DNA of 64,000 nt from Pseudeuparius sepicola (taxonomy: Eukaryota > Arthropoda > Insecta > Coleoptera > Anthribidae), in NCBI GenBank assembly GCA_963920635.1, contig OY987298.1:62758949-62822948 (forward strand), written 5' to 3'. The position numbers were made by a program, and so were the translations under genes. The notes below the pieces were generated by a model. The model was given only the letters and a program-made list of their open reading frames with translations. It searched no databases and was not told the DNA's origin. Of this stretch, positions 33,121 to 45,876 are shown in pieces. Within the stretch, counting starts at the first letter, position 1; every line of letters begins with the position of its first letter.

Positions 33121-35072
33121 TATCAGAAAAGGTAAGATCAAAAGATTTCCTGTCCGTGTCCGCGTGCCGGGTTTTATGCAGTACGTCGGCCGCCAGCCGA
33201 CGCGTCGAGCCGCGCGTCCCCGCTCCTCTCCCAGCGAGGAGCGCCGCGGGCGGCGAGCTGGTACAGGCGGAGATGCCTCACAGCATCTCTTCGACCTCGG
33301 CGGCATCGGCGCTGTACTGGGCGTGTCTTCTTACCCCAGTACCCAGCAAGAACGGGGCTTCTAGCTTCAAAATTGACCTGGAAGCATATCCTACCCCATT
33401 TCTACCCTCTCAGCCTTCTGGCTACCCTCAAAAATACTTTCAAAAATTCGGAAAAGTCAATGGAAGCGGAACAAATAACAGAAATAATTATTTCCAACGG
33501 ATAATTCTAAATAAAAACACGGAAAATCTAGTAACTTCGTTACAGTTGTTGTCATGCCATTTTACAAAAATCATGTTTTCATCTTGTACTTTTGCATAAT
33601 CAAACTTGCCTCGTTTTTCTTTTTGCATACCTTTTGAATCTTGTAAAACAGACATTGATATACGATTTTCGCGAATTGTTCCAGTACCATATATTTCTTT
33701 TTGTTGTAAGTTCTCTAGCAAAGAAGGAGACGAAAAAAAATTATGAAAGAAGTGGAATCACAGATTTGCCCACTTGCTTCGTAGCTGATCAGCATAACTA
33801 AGAACAACCGATCACCAACCCCTAATGGTTTATATATTTCTTTTACATAATATGTTGCAGCTCCTTGGTATGGTTCGAACCCATTTATGTATCCAAGATG
33901 ATTTGTGCCTACCCAAAGTTTGAATCCATACCGAATTGGTTTCCCATGGCTTCATTGATACTGTGATGTTCTTCGGGAGATGCATTTTCTAAAAAAAATT
34001 GTTTAGGTGTTTGAAGAGAGGTCTCAGCTTGGCAAATTTATCAGATTTATCAAGGGTCAGATTATCTGAAAATGAATATGGGTCAGTATGTATTCAAATT
34101 TGTCCCGATACATTGCTTGTGAGACAAGCTTATTGTGTGCATCGCTCGAATTTTCCCAGTACATTCTTCTTCGAGAAACACTAGAATACCGAGTCAATAT
34201 CAGTATTCCCAAAAAACATTTTATTTCTGACACAGTAACAGATATGTTATTGTTTTTTGTTGAGAGTACCTATTCGTTTCCTCTACGATTTTGCACAATA
34301 TATCATCACAAAAAGAAAAACTAAAAAAAAATCTCTGCAGGAGTTTGAGCTGGTTGCAAGATGTCTGCGTTATCCAAAGAAAATATATAGTTATCAACTG
34401 GTAGGTCTTCTTTCACATAATGATATAGATATACTTTTTTCTTTTCAAATTACTTTCACTCTTGTTTCTTTTCCTTATTTCGGATGGATAGTGGTATTTC
34501 ATCGTCAGAACTCCAATCATCTTCCACGATTCTGAAATTTACTTCAACCTGACTATTCATTTGGCTCGCTGGTAAATTATTTATGTCAACTTGATCTTCA
34601 TCCCCAGAATATTCATCAGTGACATCACCACATGCATTAGTAGGTGGGAGCAAGGTGATTGAGTTAGCCTCAATCTCTTCATCTTCCTATAATATAGCTA
34701 GTGCTTCATGTAAAGAAAACCCTCTAAAATAAACAAAAAGACATTCAATAAATATGTCTTGGAAGTGACAAATTATAAACTGTAGAAAGTAATATATAGT
34801 CGCTTATTTTTCTAATGTCCACTATAGCTCATAACCAAAAAAACAGATCAGATGGAAAACAAGTTACTTATATTATAAAATTTGTTTTAGTGTAAGTTCT
34901 AACCTTACCTTTTGAGGCGCAAGCCATACTCCGCCATATCAAATATTTATAATACTGGCGCACGATTTGTTATGAATTTGTCTGGAAATAAACGCATACG
35001 ATGCGTATTCCTCGTGAATCAGTTGTTTACTGATGGTATATAGCCTCCTTATTTATAAAAACATCGTGGCAG

Positions 35073-37121
35073 TGTAACGGAAATTTTGTCTCATTCCGTT
35101 ACAGCGTTTTAATTTCATTAAATTTATCAATTCATTATTGAACCACCCCTGTAACCGAAAGATAATGCTAAGCCTATCGCGCATACGATTAGACTCTTCT
35201 TCTTCTGACAGGGATTTGTATTTTGTGGTTGTGTGAATATTGGTCGGCGAGCCAGATTCCAAATTTCAGGTATGTAATTAAATAATTCCCTTTGATTGCT
35301 TGTTAAAGTAAAATACCTTTTAATTTGTTGTGCTTACTTTTGGAGAGTAAATACCTGATACTATTCCGATCATATCAAACGTATCTAACTAAAGTGATTT
35401 GTGATTACAGTCAATTCCCCGGTCAAGTGTCAATTTTGTCATTCATCTACCTAACCTTTTTTGTGATACGAATCACAAACACAAACGGATGTTGTATTCG
35501 AAATTTTAGTTTTTTCATAATGCCTTTTTATTAAGGATTTTCGCGGGTTGTCTGTAGAATTCGATAGAATGTTCCATAATCTCGAAACCGGATATCGTAC
35601 CACAAAAGGTTCTGGCAAGTTCTAGTTCCCAAGACAGTTTTCGTTGCGTTCTTATGAGGTGTTCGCATCGTGTTTTTGGCTTGGCCACTTTTTTCCGACT
35701 TTACAACCCCAACTTAGCGGTTTGATCGAGAGTGTATCGTTGAAATTTTACCATTTTTTAAGTAGTATTTGTTATCTTTCAATTTCATGTGAAACTTATC
35801 TACCGGAGCCCTGGTTTTCTAGCGTGTTGTCAACCACGTGTACCACCCAGGAGTTCAGCTATAATTCAGCCAGCACAGGAGGAGTCCACAGGGGCTCGAG
35901 CGCCGTGGGAGTCCGTGAAAGTCCCGGTGAGTAGATTTTATCTCATTTATATTTTTTTGCGTATTTCTTGTACCGTTTTCTCGAGATATCTACTCACCTA
36001 GGTTCTACGAACTCGAGCTGTCCTCTGGATTTCGGCCTGTGTTCTGCGCCCGATTGTATTACTGTATCTTAAATTTTTGAACTTAACTTTCAACAATACC
36101 ACTCTAGGTTTGATCCCCGAAGGAACGTAACGTAGAGTAACCTCAGATTTTTTTTGCTATTATCACAAATTTTCTCTTTCATTAAAGTTATTTTTCTTAC
36201 CCAGAGAACATATAAGTGTGTTAATATAACTTTTAATCAAAAACAAAAATTCTCTTGTCCTAGTCTGACGTTCAGATTTCTTTTAAATATCAAGTTTCAA
36301 ACAAGTAAATATTTTGCATTATGTTCGCTATCTCTGTGCACAGTGTTTTTTTAAGTAATTATGAAGATAGCCTAATTTAATTAGATATACATTGTTGTAA
36401 TTAAGATAGTTTTACTAACTTACAAGTCAAAATTATAAGTAAATATAAACAACATCGCCTAATACCTAGTTGTCTGAATATTTTCTCGAGATTGGGTACT
36501 GCTTGGTTTTCGACTTCACAGATACTTCGAAGCTGTTACACCACACCACCTCCTACCACATCACAAGTTCTGGTTTGGTCACGTGCAGCTAAGCGACCGA
36601 TCTACCAGCCACAACAAAGACCCACGTCCCAGCTAGTCGGCACTGCAGCGTTGCAGCTATAAGTGGTCTGGTTTGGTTATCGCATATTGGGCACGGACTT
36701 ACATGAATGTGGAGTTGAGATATTGTGTCGAACTCTATTAATTTTACCCAAGTCGAAAGGACAGAATCGAGCCGCAGTTAAAATCTCAGTCCGTGTGTAA
36801 ACTAAGGCGATTGCTTAACCTCAATTTTAAAATTTACTTCTGTTTAAATTTCAAATTTACTTCTGTTTAACTTATGTAACTGTGAGTAGTATAACTTCCT
36901 TTTGTAAGTCAATTTAATGCAAACGATTTTTTTAATTGTAACTTTCTTTTGTAAGGCAATTTAATGCAAACAATTCTCGAATTGTAATAAACTTGTTTTT
37001 AGAATATTGTGTTTTATTTGATCGCCTCATAATTAGTTCCAAGAGAAAAACTTGCTCTCCGCGTCTCGCTCTCTCAATACTTTTTTTTTGTAATTTTTTT
37101 GAGTAACACCTAGTTGTTACA
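35073..37121. mobile_element. Solo LTR (B), TGTAAC...GTTACA, 4-bp duplication GCAG
   Basis: Starts TGTAACGGAAATTTTG, ends ACACCTAGTTGTTACA, and is flanked by GCAG (35069-35072, 37122-37125). Within it are a TATA-like GCTATAAGTGG (~36657), AATAAA (~36987) and the downstream GT/T-rich tract expected of an R/U5 boundary. The first 30 bases form a hairpin (TGTAACGGAA/TTCCGTTACA). There is also a 5' splice-site-like CCCGGTGAGTAGA at ~35925. It shares terminal hexamers with LTR A but no extended similarity that I can see. Confidence 0.7.
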
Positions 37122-37186
37122 GCAGTGACAAGAACCGACAAGTTTTAAGTGTACTACATAGGTATCGGTCATTAGGCATAAATGGA

Positions 37187-39809
37187 ACATTTTCAGAAAA
37201 AAAATTGAACATCAAATAAAAAAATTTACTAGAATTAATTTTCTCGTTATTATAATAACACCCTACGTTAGTTATAATTGCTTGTTTGAAGTCTTAGTTT
37301 CTTTCCAATTACGGTACTTTCCTATCGGAAATAGGACCAGTTATGGAGAAACAGCCTTAAAAAAATGCTACGTGTATTTTTTTTTGCCACAGAAGAACAG
37401 AACTAATGACTTTGTATTTAAAATTTTCATTATATGTATCAAGACCATGTATATTTTGTCCCCATAAATAGGAATTTCTTACATATTTCTTTTCTCGAGT
37501 GATGAACTATTTTAATGTATTGCTATTGGACAATATTAGAATAAACTAATAAACATACCTAACTAACCCTTGGTAAAAAATGTCAAAGAACACGTATGTC
37601 AACACGTATTTGTTTTCATTTGTGCTTCATGGCTAATCTAAATGCATCTAACAAAATATTTTTTAAAAGAGATGAAGAAAAAATTTGCATATTATACTGG
37701 TGATAAAAATATCAAACTATATCGTTGTAAAGAGGAACGAATTGCCTATTTATGGGAAGAAAAATATACGGACTGTTATTATATTGAACATTTTAAAAAC
37801 AAAAAGTTATTCTGTTCTGTTAATCTGGCAACAAGTTTACACGTAGCATTCTCTTAACGTTGTTCTTCCATGGCAACTCCTATTTTCGATATAATAATTT
37901 CAAAATTTTAATCGCTCATATCTTCCAAACGGTTTTAGCAAACACGGCATATTTAAAAAGAAATGGCTGTGGCATAAGGGACAAAATGTTTTGGTTCTGG
38001 GAAACACCAAACTAGTTTCCAATATCTAATGGAAATTTATTTTCTTTTTAATTATTATATTTAGGACGTTAAATATTCATTTTGAATGACATATTTATAT
38101 CGTAATCAAGAAGAAGCGTTGATTTAAAAAAACAAAAATATACAGAGTGTTATTATAATAAAACATACCTAGGTTAGGTGCCCTGAAGTTGCTTCACGAA
38201 AAAGAAGATCACTAGGTCCCTACTACCTCAATATTTTTAAGGTATATTCAACCTTGCCAAGACTAATCGCCCTACTTTGAGATTTTCCATTTTCAGCAAA
38301 TTTAATTTTTTTAATAAGGCTGCGGGGGCCTTTCCTGTACAAAATTCGGGAAAAAGTTGCAACGAAAAGTTGCTCAGAGTAGAAAATTATGCCCACGTAC
38401 AAAGTCCGAGACTAATCGAACTTGCCTGTTAAAAAATTAAAAATGTAAAAAAAGGAAAAATCAGGGACCGATTGGTCCCAAACTTTATTCTGAACAACTT
38501 TTCTTACGTACACAGAAGAATATATTACTTACACAGAATATGTTTTTCCTCATACCAAGGCCCACTTTAATTTTTCGGAACTAAAAATGTGACAGAAATT
38601 ACTTTCAAATCAAGCATGGCGGAACTCTAAATTATTCTCAAGCGCTATTTCTCCCTTAAGCAAAATAAAATCCCCAGGCGAAGCGAATCCAAGAGAAGAA
38701 TTTATACTCGTGATTTGTGATATTTCTATAGGCCCTAGGGACAAAAGCCAGCAAAAATTTTCGACAAAGTCTTGAATTATTGTGAATGTGTCAATTGCGT
38801 CCGTTTTATAACTCAGAAAAAGATTTCTATGGTTTTATATTAACACAACATTAAATGCTTCATATTCAGCGTATGTGGTGTCTAGTTTATTTCAACTTAA
38901 TTTTGAAAATGTAATAAGAACAATACTATTAAAACAATATATTATTATCATCACATAAGCGCAGCGTGTTTTTAATATTTAAAAATAATAAATAATATTC
39001 GGATAGCAGTCAGATTAGGTTATAGCAGTGACTATATGTAGAATAGTCACTGGTTATAGTCAGGTGGACGCTTTCGAGTTAGTAGTTCTGTCAAATCGAA
39101 GAACCTGTCGAGATCACTGCACCCATCGAATTGATAAGTACAATGGAAGTCGCACAGGTACCACTTTCATTGTTGTTTGGGGCAGCCAACTCTAGAGAGA
39201 GATAGGTTTCAAATGGCAATAAGTAAGACAAGGACACCTAATGAACGTGTCAGCTGATTCAGGCAAAGGAGGTATATAGGGATGTTGCATATTAATGGAC
39301 GAATTTAATGAGCATGTTCCGTAATTCTCTTTATTGTATGATCTGTATTCCGAAATTCGGTTTTTTTGTAGGAATGGTAATTTTTCTATACTATAACCAC
39401 AATTATGTAAATATTGCACAGAAAAAAAGTAGTGAATTGATTAAAAAAAATTACCTACATGGCAATTTTATGTACCTGGAAGTAAATTGAGACAAATAAA
39501 ATACAAATTCCAAAATAAAAGTTTATTTTAAAATAAAGGCGACAAAACATCTAGGATAAGGTATAAATTTTCAACTTTAATTACTTATCTTAACTGATTT
39601 ATTAATTTTAAAATTCAATTTAATAGGAAAAGCATGTAAGACAGGTAGCTTTTACATATTTTTATATAATTTTTAATGTTTAGGCATCTAACAAAAAGAA
39701 TTACAAATAAGGGGACCAGAACCTCAAGATTAATTCCATCCTTGACTACGAAGAGCTAGGTTCATTAGCACAATATTTTGCCAGTTTTTCACTTGATGAC
39801 TTTGAAAAT
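37187..39809. other. Mostly unique AT-rich DNA
   Basis: No gene recognised. TACAGAGTGTTATTATAATA (~38143) and TATTATAATAACACCCTA (~37248) are MITE-end-like. 38630-38740 shares short strings with the centre of the 26233-29075 foldback (CTCAAGCGCTATTT, TTTATACTCGTGAT). A small hairpin AGTGACTAT...ATAGTCACT lies at ~39027. Confidence 0.35.
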
Positions 39810-39990
39810 AAAAAACTGTAATAATTACATACTTTTTAAGTTTGCGCTGCCCAAAATTCTCTATGAAATTGCTCTCAATAAATTGTTGACTACAAATGCA
39901 AGTAAATACTTGTAGACAGTACAAAATTTTTCCTTTTTATTGCTGCAATCCACTTGTCTCTAATATCACCTTATCTCTTGGAAAACTGCA
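39810..39990 (-). pseudogene. THAP zinc-finger domain fragment
   Basis: On the minus strand an apparent 3' splice site (TTTGCAG) precedes FPRD. After a frame change come KWIAAIKRKNF, then LSTSIYL and CICSQQFIESNFIENFGQRKLKK. This is the middle and C-terminal half of a THAP domain, closely related to the fragment at 3401-3530. The conserved His of C..HF is replaced (CSQQF), so even the zinc site is spoiled. Confidence 0.55.
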
Positions 39991-40611
39991 AAGTTATTAG
40001 CAAAGATTTTTAAGACTTACGAATGAAAAGAAACCCCACTATTCTTATTCTTTCCGCCCCGTTTGGTACATCCAAATACACAACAGGAGTTGACCCTCTT
40101 TTTTGTAATTTACAACTTAAACAGCAAGAATATATATAGCCACATAGCTGAATTAAATTTTCTCTCCTATCTAAAAATATAATATTAAACCAAACACCAA
40201 CTAAGAAAACTCAACGCCGTTTTATACGAAACTGCCACCACGACACGAACTCAAATCAAATATAAATAATACAATAATTACTCCTATTCGCATTGGGACA
40301 TGGGTTCCTATATATTATAAATCCTTTATCTATGGACTTGGGACAGAAGGAAAATTAAAATGACGTTTGACAACGGAACTCGTTTGAAGCACAGGACACA
40401 AAAATATAAAGTTAGGACAAACACCTATTTTGTGTTATGTGGTTTTTGCCGGAATCAGCTGATTTATTTACTATTTAACTTACTCAAGTTTGGCTGCCAG
40501 TTTCTCTCTCTACACTCCTTCCATCTACTTGTCATTTCAATGACTGCACCTAGTTCAGCTGTCAGCTTGAAAGAGGTGGTAGTTTTGGTAACACGGGATG
40601 AAAAACTAAGG
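39991..40611. other. Unassigned spacer
   Basis: No gene recognised. Open frames at 40360-40671 and 40464-40655 overlap in opposite phases and run into the inverted repeat at 40612. Confidence 0.3.
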
Positions 40612-40753
40612 TTTGTTGCAACAGCAGTTCTGAGTTCTGAACTGGTTCTTGGCAATCTAATTATTGGTTGAAAATAGTTCTGGATCTGGAATTACTTTTC
40701 TGCATTCTGATTCGCTAGAACTGGTTCAGAACTAAGTACGTGTTGGCACAAAG
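40612..40753. repeat. Hairpin MITE, ~40-bp arms
   Basis: TTTGTTGCAACAGCAGTTCT pairs imperfectly with AGTACGTGTTGGCACAAAG, and GTTCTGAACTGGTTCT with AGAACTGGTTCAGAAC. Shares the latter motif with the 61-bp hairpin at 6111-6171. Confidence 0.6.
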
Positions 40754-42983
40754 CTATTATTTGGAAAATAGTCTGATCGAATAAATCTCGGGTCAGTCCA
40801 TTTTTTAACAGGCAATTATTTTTTCAAGATTGTTGCTCTTTGGTAATCTCCCTCGACTCCTCGATAAGTGGTTTGAGATTTTGATTAAAATGTTGTTTCG
40901 GAATATCACCAGAGCAACAATCTTTCAAAAAAAAATGCCGGCAAAAAATGTTACCTTGGTGTGTTAGTTACTACGGAATTCTTGCTTAATAAAATTAATT
41001 TGAGGCTGGTAGTGAATCACGTTATCATGCAAGAAGCTATTTAGTACAATCATGAGTGTACTATGTATTATGTACCTGTACTATTTAATTAGTGGCATTA
41101 CATTTTAATGAGAAAGTAGAAAATTACATCAGCTGTTCCATTATTTTGTTTCGGTGCCTTTTTATCAATTTCAAGGAAGCAGTATATTCCGCCATTATCT
41201 CCGGCTGACCAATGACCAATGAATTATGACCAAGACGGGAATTGGGAAGGGGGACATGGGACGGGATTAAGCCGTGATGCAGGGGAGTTTTATTGATCTA
41301 AGTGGCGCAGAGGACGCCGCCAAAAAGGGAATAGTCGCTTTCACAGCAACACAACTTCGGGACGGTTAATAATTTAGCTATTATAGAAAGTATAGATAGA
41401 TATATGCCGGTCTCCAATTATCAGTGTGTTCGTGTTTTAGACATACACGTTATTATTTAATGGTTATTTATCTTTTAAGATAGAAAACGAAATGGTTTCG
41501 TTGTTACAGTATTTGTCCCTTTCCCTTAGTCAAGTGAAGACACTTTTTTAGTCTCATTTTGTTTTCATTGATCTACATCAGTATACATAGACGCAAATAC
41601 ATGGACGTTCACAGAAAATTTTATAAGGGGGGGGGGGGCAACATAAGTCGATAAATGATGCTAATAAATATGTAAAATTCCATAAGAAATAAGAAAATTT
41701 GGGGAATCGTTGAAAAGCGTAGTAGATGTTTTGTTAGTTTTGAAATGTTTTTGAGATATATACGTGGTGTTTATCAAGGTTGGTGTAATTCTTTAGTTGT
41801 GATTTTATTAAACTTGGTATGAAAATCATTTTCCATAAATTTCATCATTATGAAATTCACCCAATAAGAATTTTCATTTTCTTACCTGTTTCTTAGCTAT
41901 ACCTGCCCTCAAATCATAAAAGCACCTGTTTGATATAGTAGAAGATTTGTCAGAATATAGTATTAAAAATTACTAATTATTATTGTACCTAATATAATTT
42001 CAAAAAGTCAAATATGTAATAAGGTTAAAAATCTTTTAAAAACTTTTATGAAAAATTCGTGTAGTATGAATTTAGGGTGCTATGAAATCAATAACGCTCA
42101 AGGAATTTATTGCAGTTAAAAATAAATCCATGCAAAATTAATTAGTAGAGTTTTTTTTTTCAGCTTGTGCCGGCGAAACGTTAGGACCACGGCTTCAAAA
42201 CCAGAGAAACAACCACTCTACAATAAATTTGACTGTTTTAAATTTAAATTAAATTTTATTTGCTTAAACTAAATAATGCCCTTTTTAAGAAAAGCTTTTT
42301 CTAGTATTCACTCTTATTATCTGTCATAGCCAATTAACAATAACTGCAGTATTAATAATAACAAAATATGAGGTGACTATGACAAATAGGAAAGCGGACT
42401 ATAAAATGTATTTCCTAAAAATACAATTTTTTATTAATTAATTTAGCATGGCTTTAATCTTTTACTGCAATAAAACTCCTTCACAAGTTAAGCCGAGTAT
42501 TAATAATTAGGTATTGTCTCTTAGCGAAAAATAAATATCTATGCACCAAAATTGCTACACGATTACTTTAAGAGATACCGAATAATCCCACGGTATCATT
42601 TTTCGGATGAAAAATCTGTTTTTTTTTTTCGAAAAACTGGCCTCTTTAGAAAATAGCAGTATAATAAAAAATATAAAAAAATAAAATTTTAATAACTGTC
42701 CTGTTTCAGCAGCAGCAGCAGATGCAGTAAGTACCTATAGGGCAAGAAGAAGAAAGAAGAATATTGTAATGAAAAAAGCCTCTAAAATTGTTATATCAGC
42801 TTTTAATGAACAGGTTTGCCCTGTTTTCTAACCTACTCAAAGATTTGGCAGATAAATTTTAGTTTCGGTATTCTACTTACAGTTTTATAATTTTTTTTAT
42901 TAGTTTTGAGACATTTTCCATCGCTAATTTGTTGGCCTGAAGCCCCCAGGGCCGCATTTTCTTTTACTTTTCATTGTTTTCCC
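40754..42983. other. Mostly unique AT-rich DNA
   Basis: No gene recognised. 41130-41350 is a more GC-balanced, conserved-looking block. A G12 run is at 41627-41638. A (CAG)4 tract is at ~42710. GCCGGCGAAACGTTAGG at ~42168 resembles the GAAACGT motif at retroelement 3' ends. Confidence 0.35.
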
Positions 42984-43282
42984 TGTAGAGTTCCATAAGT
43001 TTCTAGAAATTTGCTAGAACTTTATGATATGTGCATCTATCATTGGCCAGGAATAATCTAGAGTTAGTTTCCAAGTCTTCAATTTGAGTATATAAGCTCT
43101 GGGAATTGGACCTGAAGTAAGTTGAAGGTTAGAACGCGATTTCAGTGCGATTTCTTGGAGCTGAAAGAATATACCTATTCTTGGTCAGCGACAGTATCTG
43201 ACAAGTTTATTTGTGAAGGCTAAACAATAAAGGTGGTAACCAAGACAACGAGTTTGGACTGTTATTGTTGAGATTCAGTACA
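42984..43282 (+). promoter_or_regulatory. Possible heat-shock-type promoter or small LTR
   Basis: CATAAGTTTCTAGAAATTTG continuing to CTAGAACTTTATG (42994-43026) is an imperfect palindrome with alternating nTTCn/nGAAn units as in heat-shock elements. A TATA box (GTATATAAG, ~43088) follows 65 bp later, and AATAAA is at ~43226. The block starts TGTA (42984) and ends TACA (43282), as LTRs do, but without a target duplication. No coding region follows. Confidence 0.3.
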
Positions 43283-45620
43283 ATATAATAATCATATACC
43301 ACTAAAAAAATATTAAACGTAATATAACTTTGTGCGGCCATGTATTGCACAGAGTTTCGTTCATTCGATGCGAGGCGGAAACCGAAAAGCGTTCTAGTTA
43401 CCTAGTCTTGCGCAGAAATTGATACATCTGATCTTTGTACGTAATGTGCTTATATAATCTAATCTCACAATCTGAAGGGTAAAAGTTTCTTCTTGTTATT
43501 TAAATTCTTACTAGCGCGTAATTCTTTTAAAACAACATTCAGAACAAGTCGAATCCTCGACAACAACTAATACCTATAGTCAAAACTTATTTTAGCTTAA
43601 AATTAATCAAAAACGCAACGTGAAAGTTAGGAAATATTACGCAGACTTTCGTGGTTTCGACAATATGGCTTTTAAAATATACAAAATAGCCACCAACAAA
43701 TACAGAAAACTACAAAAAAGAACATACGTCAATTTAAGGATCAAAATGATCCGCGCGCTTAATGCGCAGTAGGACCAAAAACAGAAAAATATATAGATAT
43801 CTACGTGCAACAAGTAGCGCGGAAACCTCTGTCTCTCATGGAGACAGTGTTGGCAATATTTTAAACCTATATGAAAACTGTACAATGTTTAGACACGATA
43901 AAATTTGAAAGCTGTTAAGGTGGATTGGTCTTTCGTGCGAAGTAATCGTAAGAAGTAATCGGATGTAAGAGTAATTTGTTATCAATGTTATCCAGTCTAA
44001 TAATTAAGAGATAATTCAGAAGGCGTCCTTACTTATGGCGGACGCTTTAATTTACCGCCAGGCGTGGGGCATGAGGCACATAACAAATACGGAATTCGCA
44101 AACATAAACTCTCTCCCATGCAGCCTCCGCAGCAGCTGCACCGCTTCCTCCGCTTCTCTTATGGCAGAAATAATGCATGCACGCGGAGTTGGCGTTGCAC
44201 TTTGCAAGTTCATAATAAGATAATGCATACGAAGTAGCCCCATAGAGGCTGTAAAACCAAATTATAATTTCGATCTATCGTATAAGCAGGCAGCAAGCAC
44301 ATACACAGTGAAAAGTGAAATGCGGCTTTGTGGTTTATTAAAACTGCTGTTAAGATAAGTATTCAAAGCAATAGTAATCATTAATCAGCAATAGAAGTTC
44401 AAGAATGAATAAACTAATTAATGTCATAATTTCGCTTTCACTTAAAAACTGCAAATAAGTTTTGCGCATTGGATGGCCTACTTACAGTGGAAAAAAAATA
44501 TGCAGAGATAATGGATAAGAAAATAATTATTTTTTAATTTGTAACAGAAAAGTGAATACGAAGGATCGTATATGCAGAAATTGTTTATTATAATTTTCTA
44601 TGTGCCTATAGAATTTAGTATGTATTTTAAGTTAGTTGGGTTTTTTTACGTGTGGAGTGGATTTTAGAGAGTTCTAAGAAGTTAGATATTTTGCCAAAGC
44701 TTTATACATAAAGCCTTTTGGGGTCCAGGTGAGCAAAGCCTTTCAAAATTCTAGATACAACAATTAGTTTGGAGTTGAAGTGTGGTACCTATTGAATATG
44801 AGTACCTAAAGGGTTTGTGGTTATACGTGGACTAATGACCACGCAGTAAAATGAAACGCGTTTTCAAAATAAATAATAATTGTTCACCATATGACGGCAA
44901 TAGGCCTTAATCACTCAATCGAATTTCCATATTTCTTACTACTAGAATGAAATTACTCGCATAACTCTTTAATAAAATCCCCCTCACCACCTAGTTTTGT
45001 TATTAACTAAAAAAGTATAAAAAAATTTAAACTGCGCGCCTTAATTTGAAGCAATGAAGTTGCGTTTGCGACGTTGCCTTTATACTAGTAATCGAAGCCC
45101 CAAAAATTCGATATCCGTTCTAACCTCAGACGTGCACATTGAATCGAAATCGATTCTCCAGAGAAAGACAGTTGTATAAACGGTTGTCCGAACTCGACCG
45201 TATACAGAAACAGGTACCTAGTTGTTTTGTGGGTCGTGTGTCGTGTCTATAATAATATGTGGGCTGGTCATGTCATTCTGTCATTCTTTAATGTATATCG
45301 AACAAATAATCAGTTTTTCCGAAAACCTGCAAAAGTTAAAAGTTAAACTGTATACCGTATGCTGATTTGAAATCAAATTTAATTGGTCTTGTAATTAGGA
45401 TGGTGCTAGGCACTTATTTAGCATATTGTTACCTCCCTGAAGAACTGAAAAAAGTGATAGTCCCGTAATTGAGAGAAAGGAGAAAGGAATATTTTGGTCA
45501 TCCGGAAAACCTTTTGATAGCCATTTTAGGGGATGATGAAAACCTATTCGAGAGTTAGCTTTAAGAATAATTGCAAAATGAAGATCAACGGCAAAAAACA
45601 ACGATGTCAGAATATTTAGA
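43283..45620. other. Mostly unique DNA
   Basis: No gene recognised. 44030-44245 is GC-balanced and lies in two overlapping open frames on opposite strands without motifs; it contains ATAATGCATGCA and AATAAGATAATGCATACG. Candidate conserved non-coding sequence only. Confidence 0.3.
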
Positions 45621-45745
45621 GTTAACTGACGTATTAATAAGACTTCTCACGGCGATAGTTTCATGTCCTGGAAAGTAGATGGTGCGCCAGAGAACTGTCA
45701 AACATGACAGACGTGAGCAGCCTTTATTAATACGCCAACTACCGT
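45621..45745. repeat. Hairpin, ~25-bp arms
   Basis: GACGTATTAATAAGACTTCT...CACG pairs imperfectly with CGTGAGCAGCCTTTATTAAT(ACG). Probably a small MITE. Confidence 0.5.
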
Positions 45746-45876
45746 TGACTGACAAAATGTTGTTATAAACCAGATTTATTTAGGTTTGGATGGACAACTT
45801 AAAAGTTGGTGATGGTATGTAACTTTTAACTAAAAAAAGGGAAAACATTGCGATTTTGGTATATTATTAAATTAAT

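Larger units (their letters stand above)
31719..33544. mobile_element. Solo LTR (A), TGTAAC...GTTACA, 4-bp duplication GTTG
   Basis: Begins TGTAACAAAGAGTCCC and ends ACTTCGTTACA. It is flanked by GTTG at 31715-31718 and 33545-33548, and it interrupts the piggyBac reading frame exactly there. AATAAA at ~33509 lies 30-odd bases from the 3' end. Without the 630-bp MITE inside it, the LTR is ~1.2 kb. The GC-rich open frames at 33106-33599 belong to the LTR and are not a gene. Family (gypsy, BEL or other) unknown. Confidence 0.75.
31194..34726 (-). pseudogene. piggyBac (PGBD2/3-like) transposase, split by a solo LTR
   Basis: Minus strand, in order: LHEALAIL (34710), acidic DVTDEYSGDED (34620), IHFSDNLTLDKSDKFAKLRP (~34080-34020), YGFKLWVGTNHLGYINGFEP (~33930-33870), YGTGTIRENR (33685), KGMQKEKRGKFDYA (33630) and VKWHDNN (33560). 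The LTR 31719-33544 interrupts here, then IVSFVSTKGG (31710), MYNKNMGGVDRSDQN (31600), and the C-terminal cysteine domain CAQCHTKTATRCRKCD, ending at 31194. Removing the LTR and one copy of GTTG keeps WHDNN/IVSF in frame. Several stops and frameshifts elsewhere show it is dead. The enzyme would cut and paste TTAA-targeted transposons. Confidence 0.85.
31015..37186 (-). mobile_element. piggyBac-like element containing two solo LTRs
   Basis: TTAA at 31015-31018 is followed by CCCATATATGCC, a plausible piggyBac left TIR. Near 37171-37184 TTAGGCATAAATGG is its imperfect complement. A piggyBac transposase pseudogene lies between on the minus strand. Subtracting the LTRs at 31719-33544 and 35073-37121 leaves ~2.3 kb, the usual size of a piggyBac element. 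The right terminus is degenerate (no clean TTAA), so the outer bounds are less certain than the gene. Confidence 0.6.

Noticed and set aside
33525..33545. CTAG end that suggested a Helitron
   Set aside because: No 5' TC terminus; TGTAAC/GTTACA plus a 4-bp duplication explains the insert better as an LTR.
33106..33599. Arg-rich frames that looked like a small gene
   Set aside because: They lie wholly inside solo LTR A, which has clear ends and a GTTG duplication.
41627..41638. G12 run (and C13 at 7050-7062)
   Set aside because: Homopolymers are prone to assembly error; no feature depends on them.
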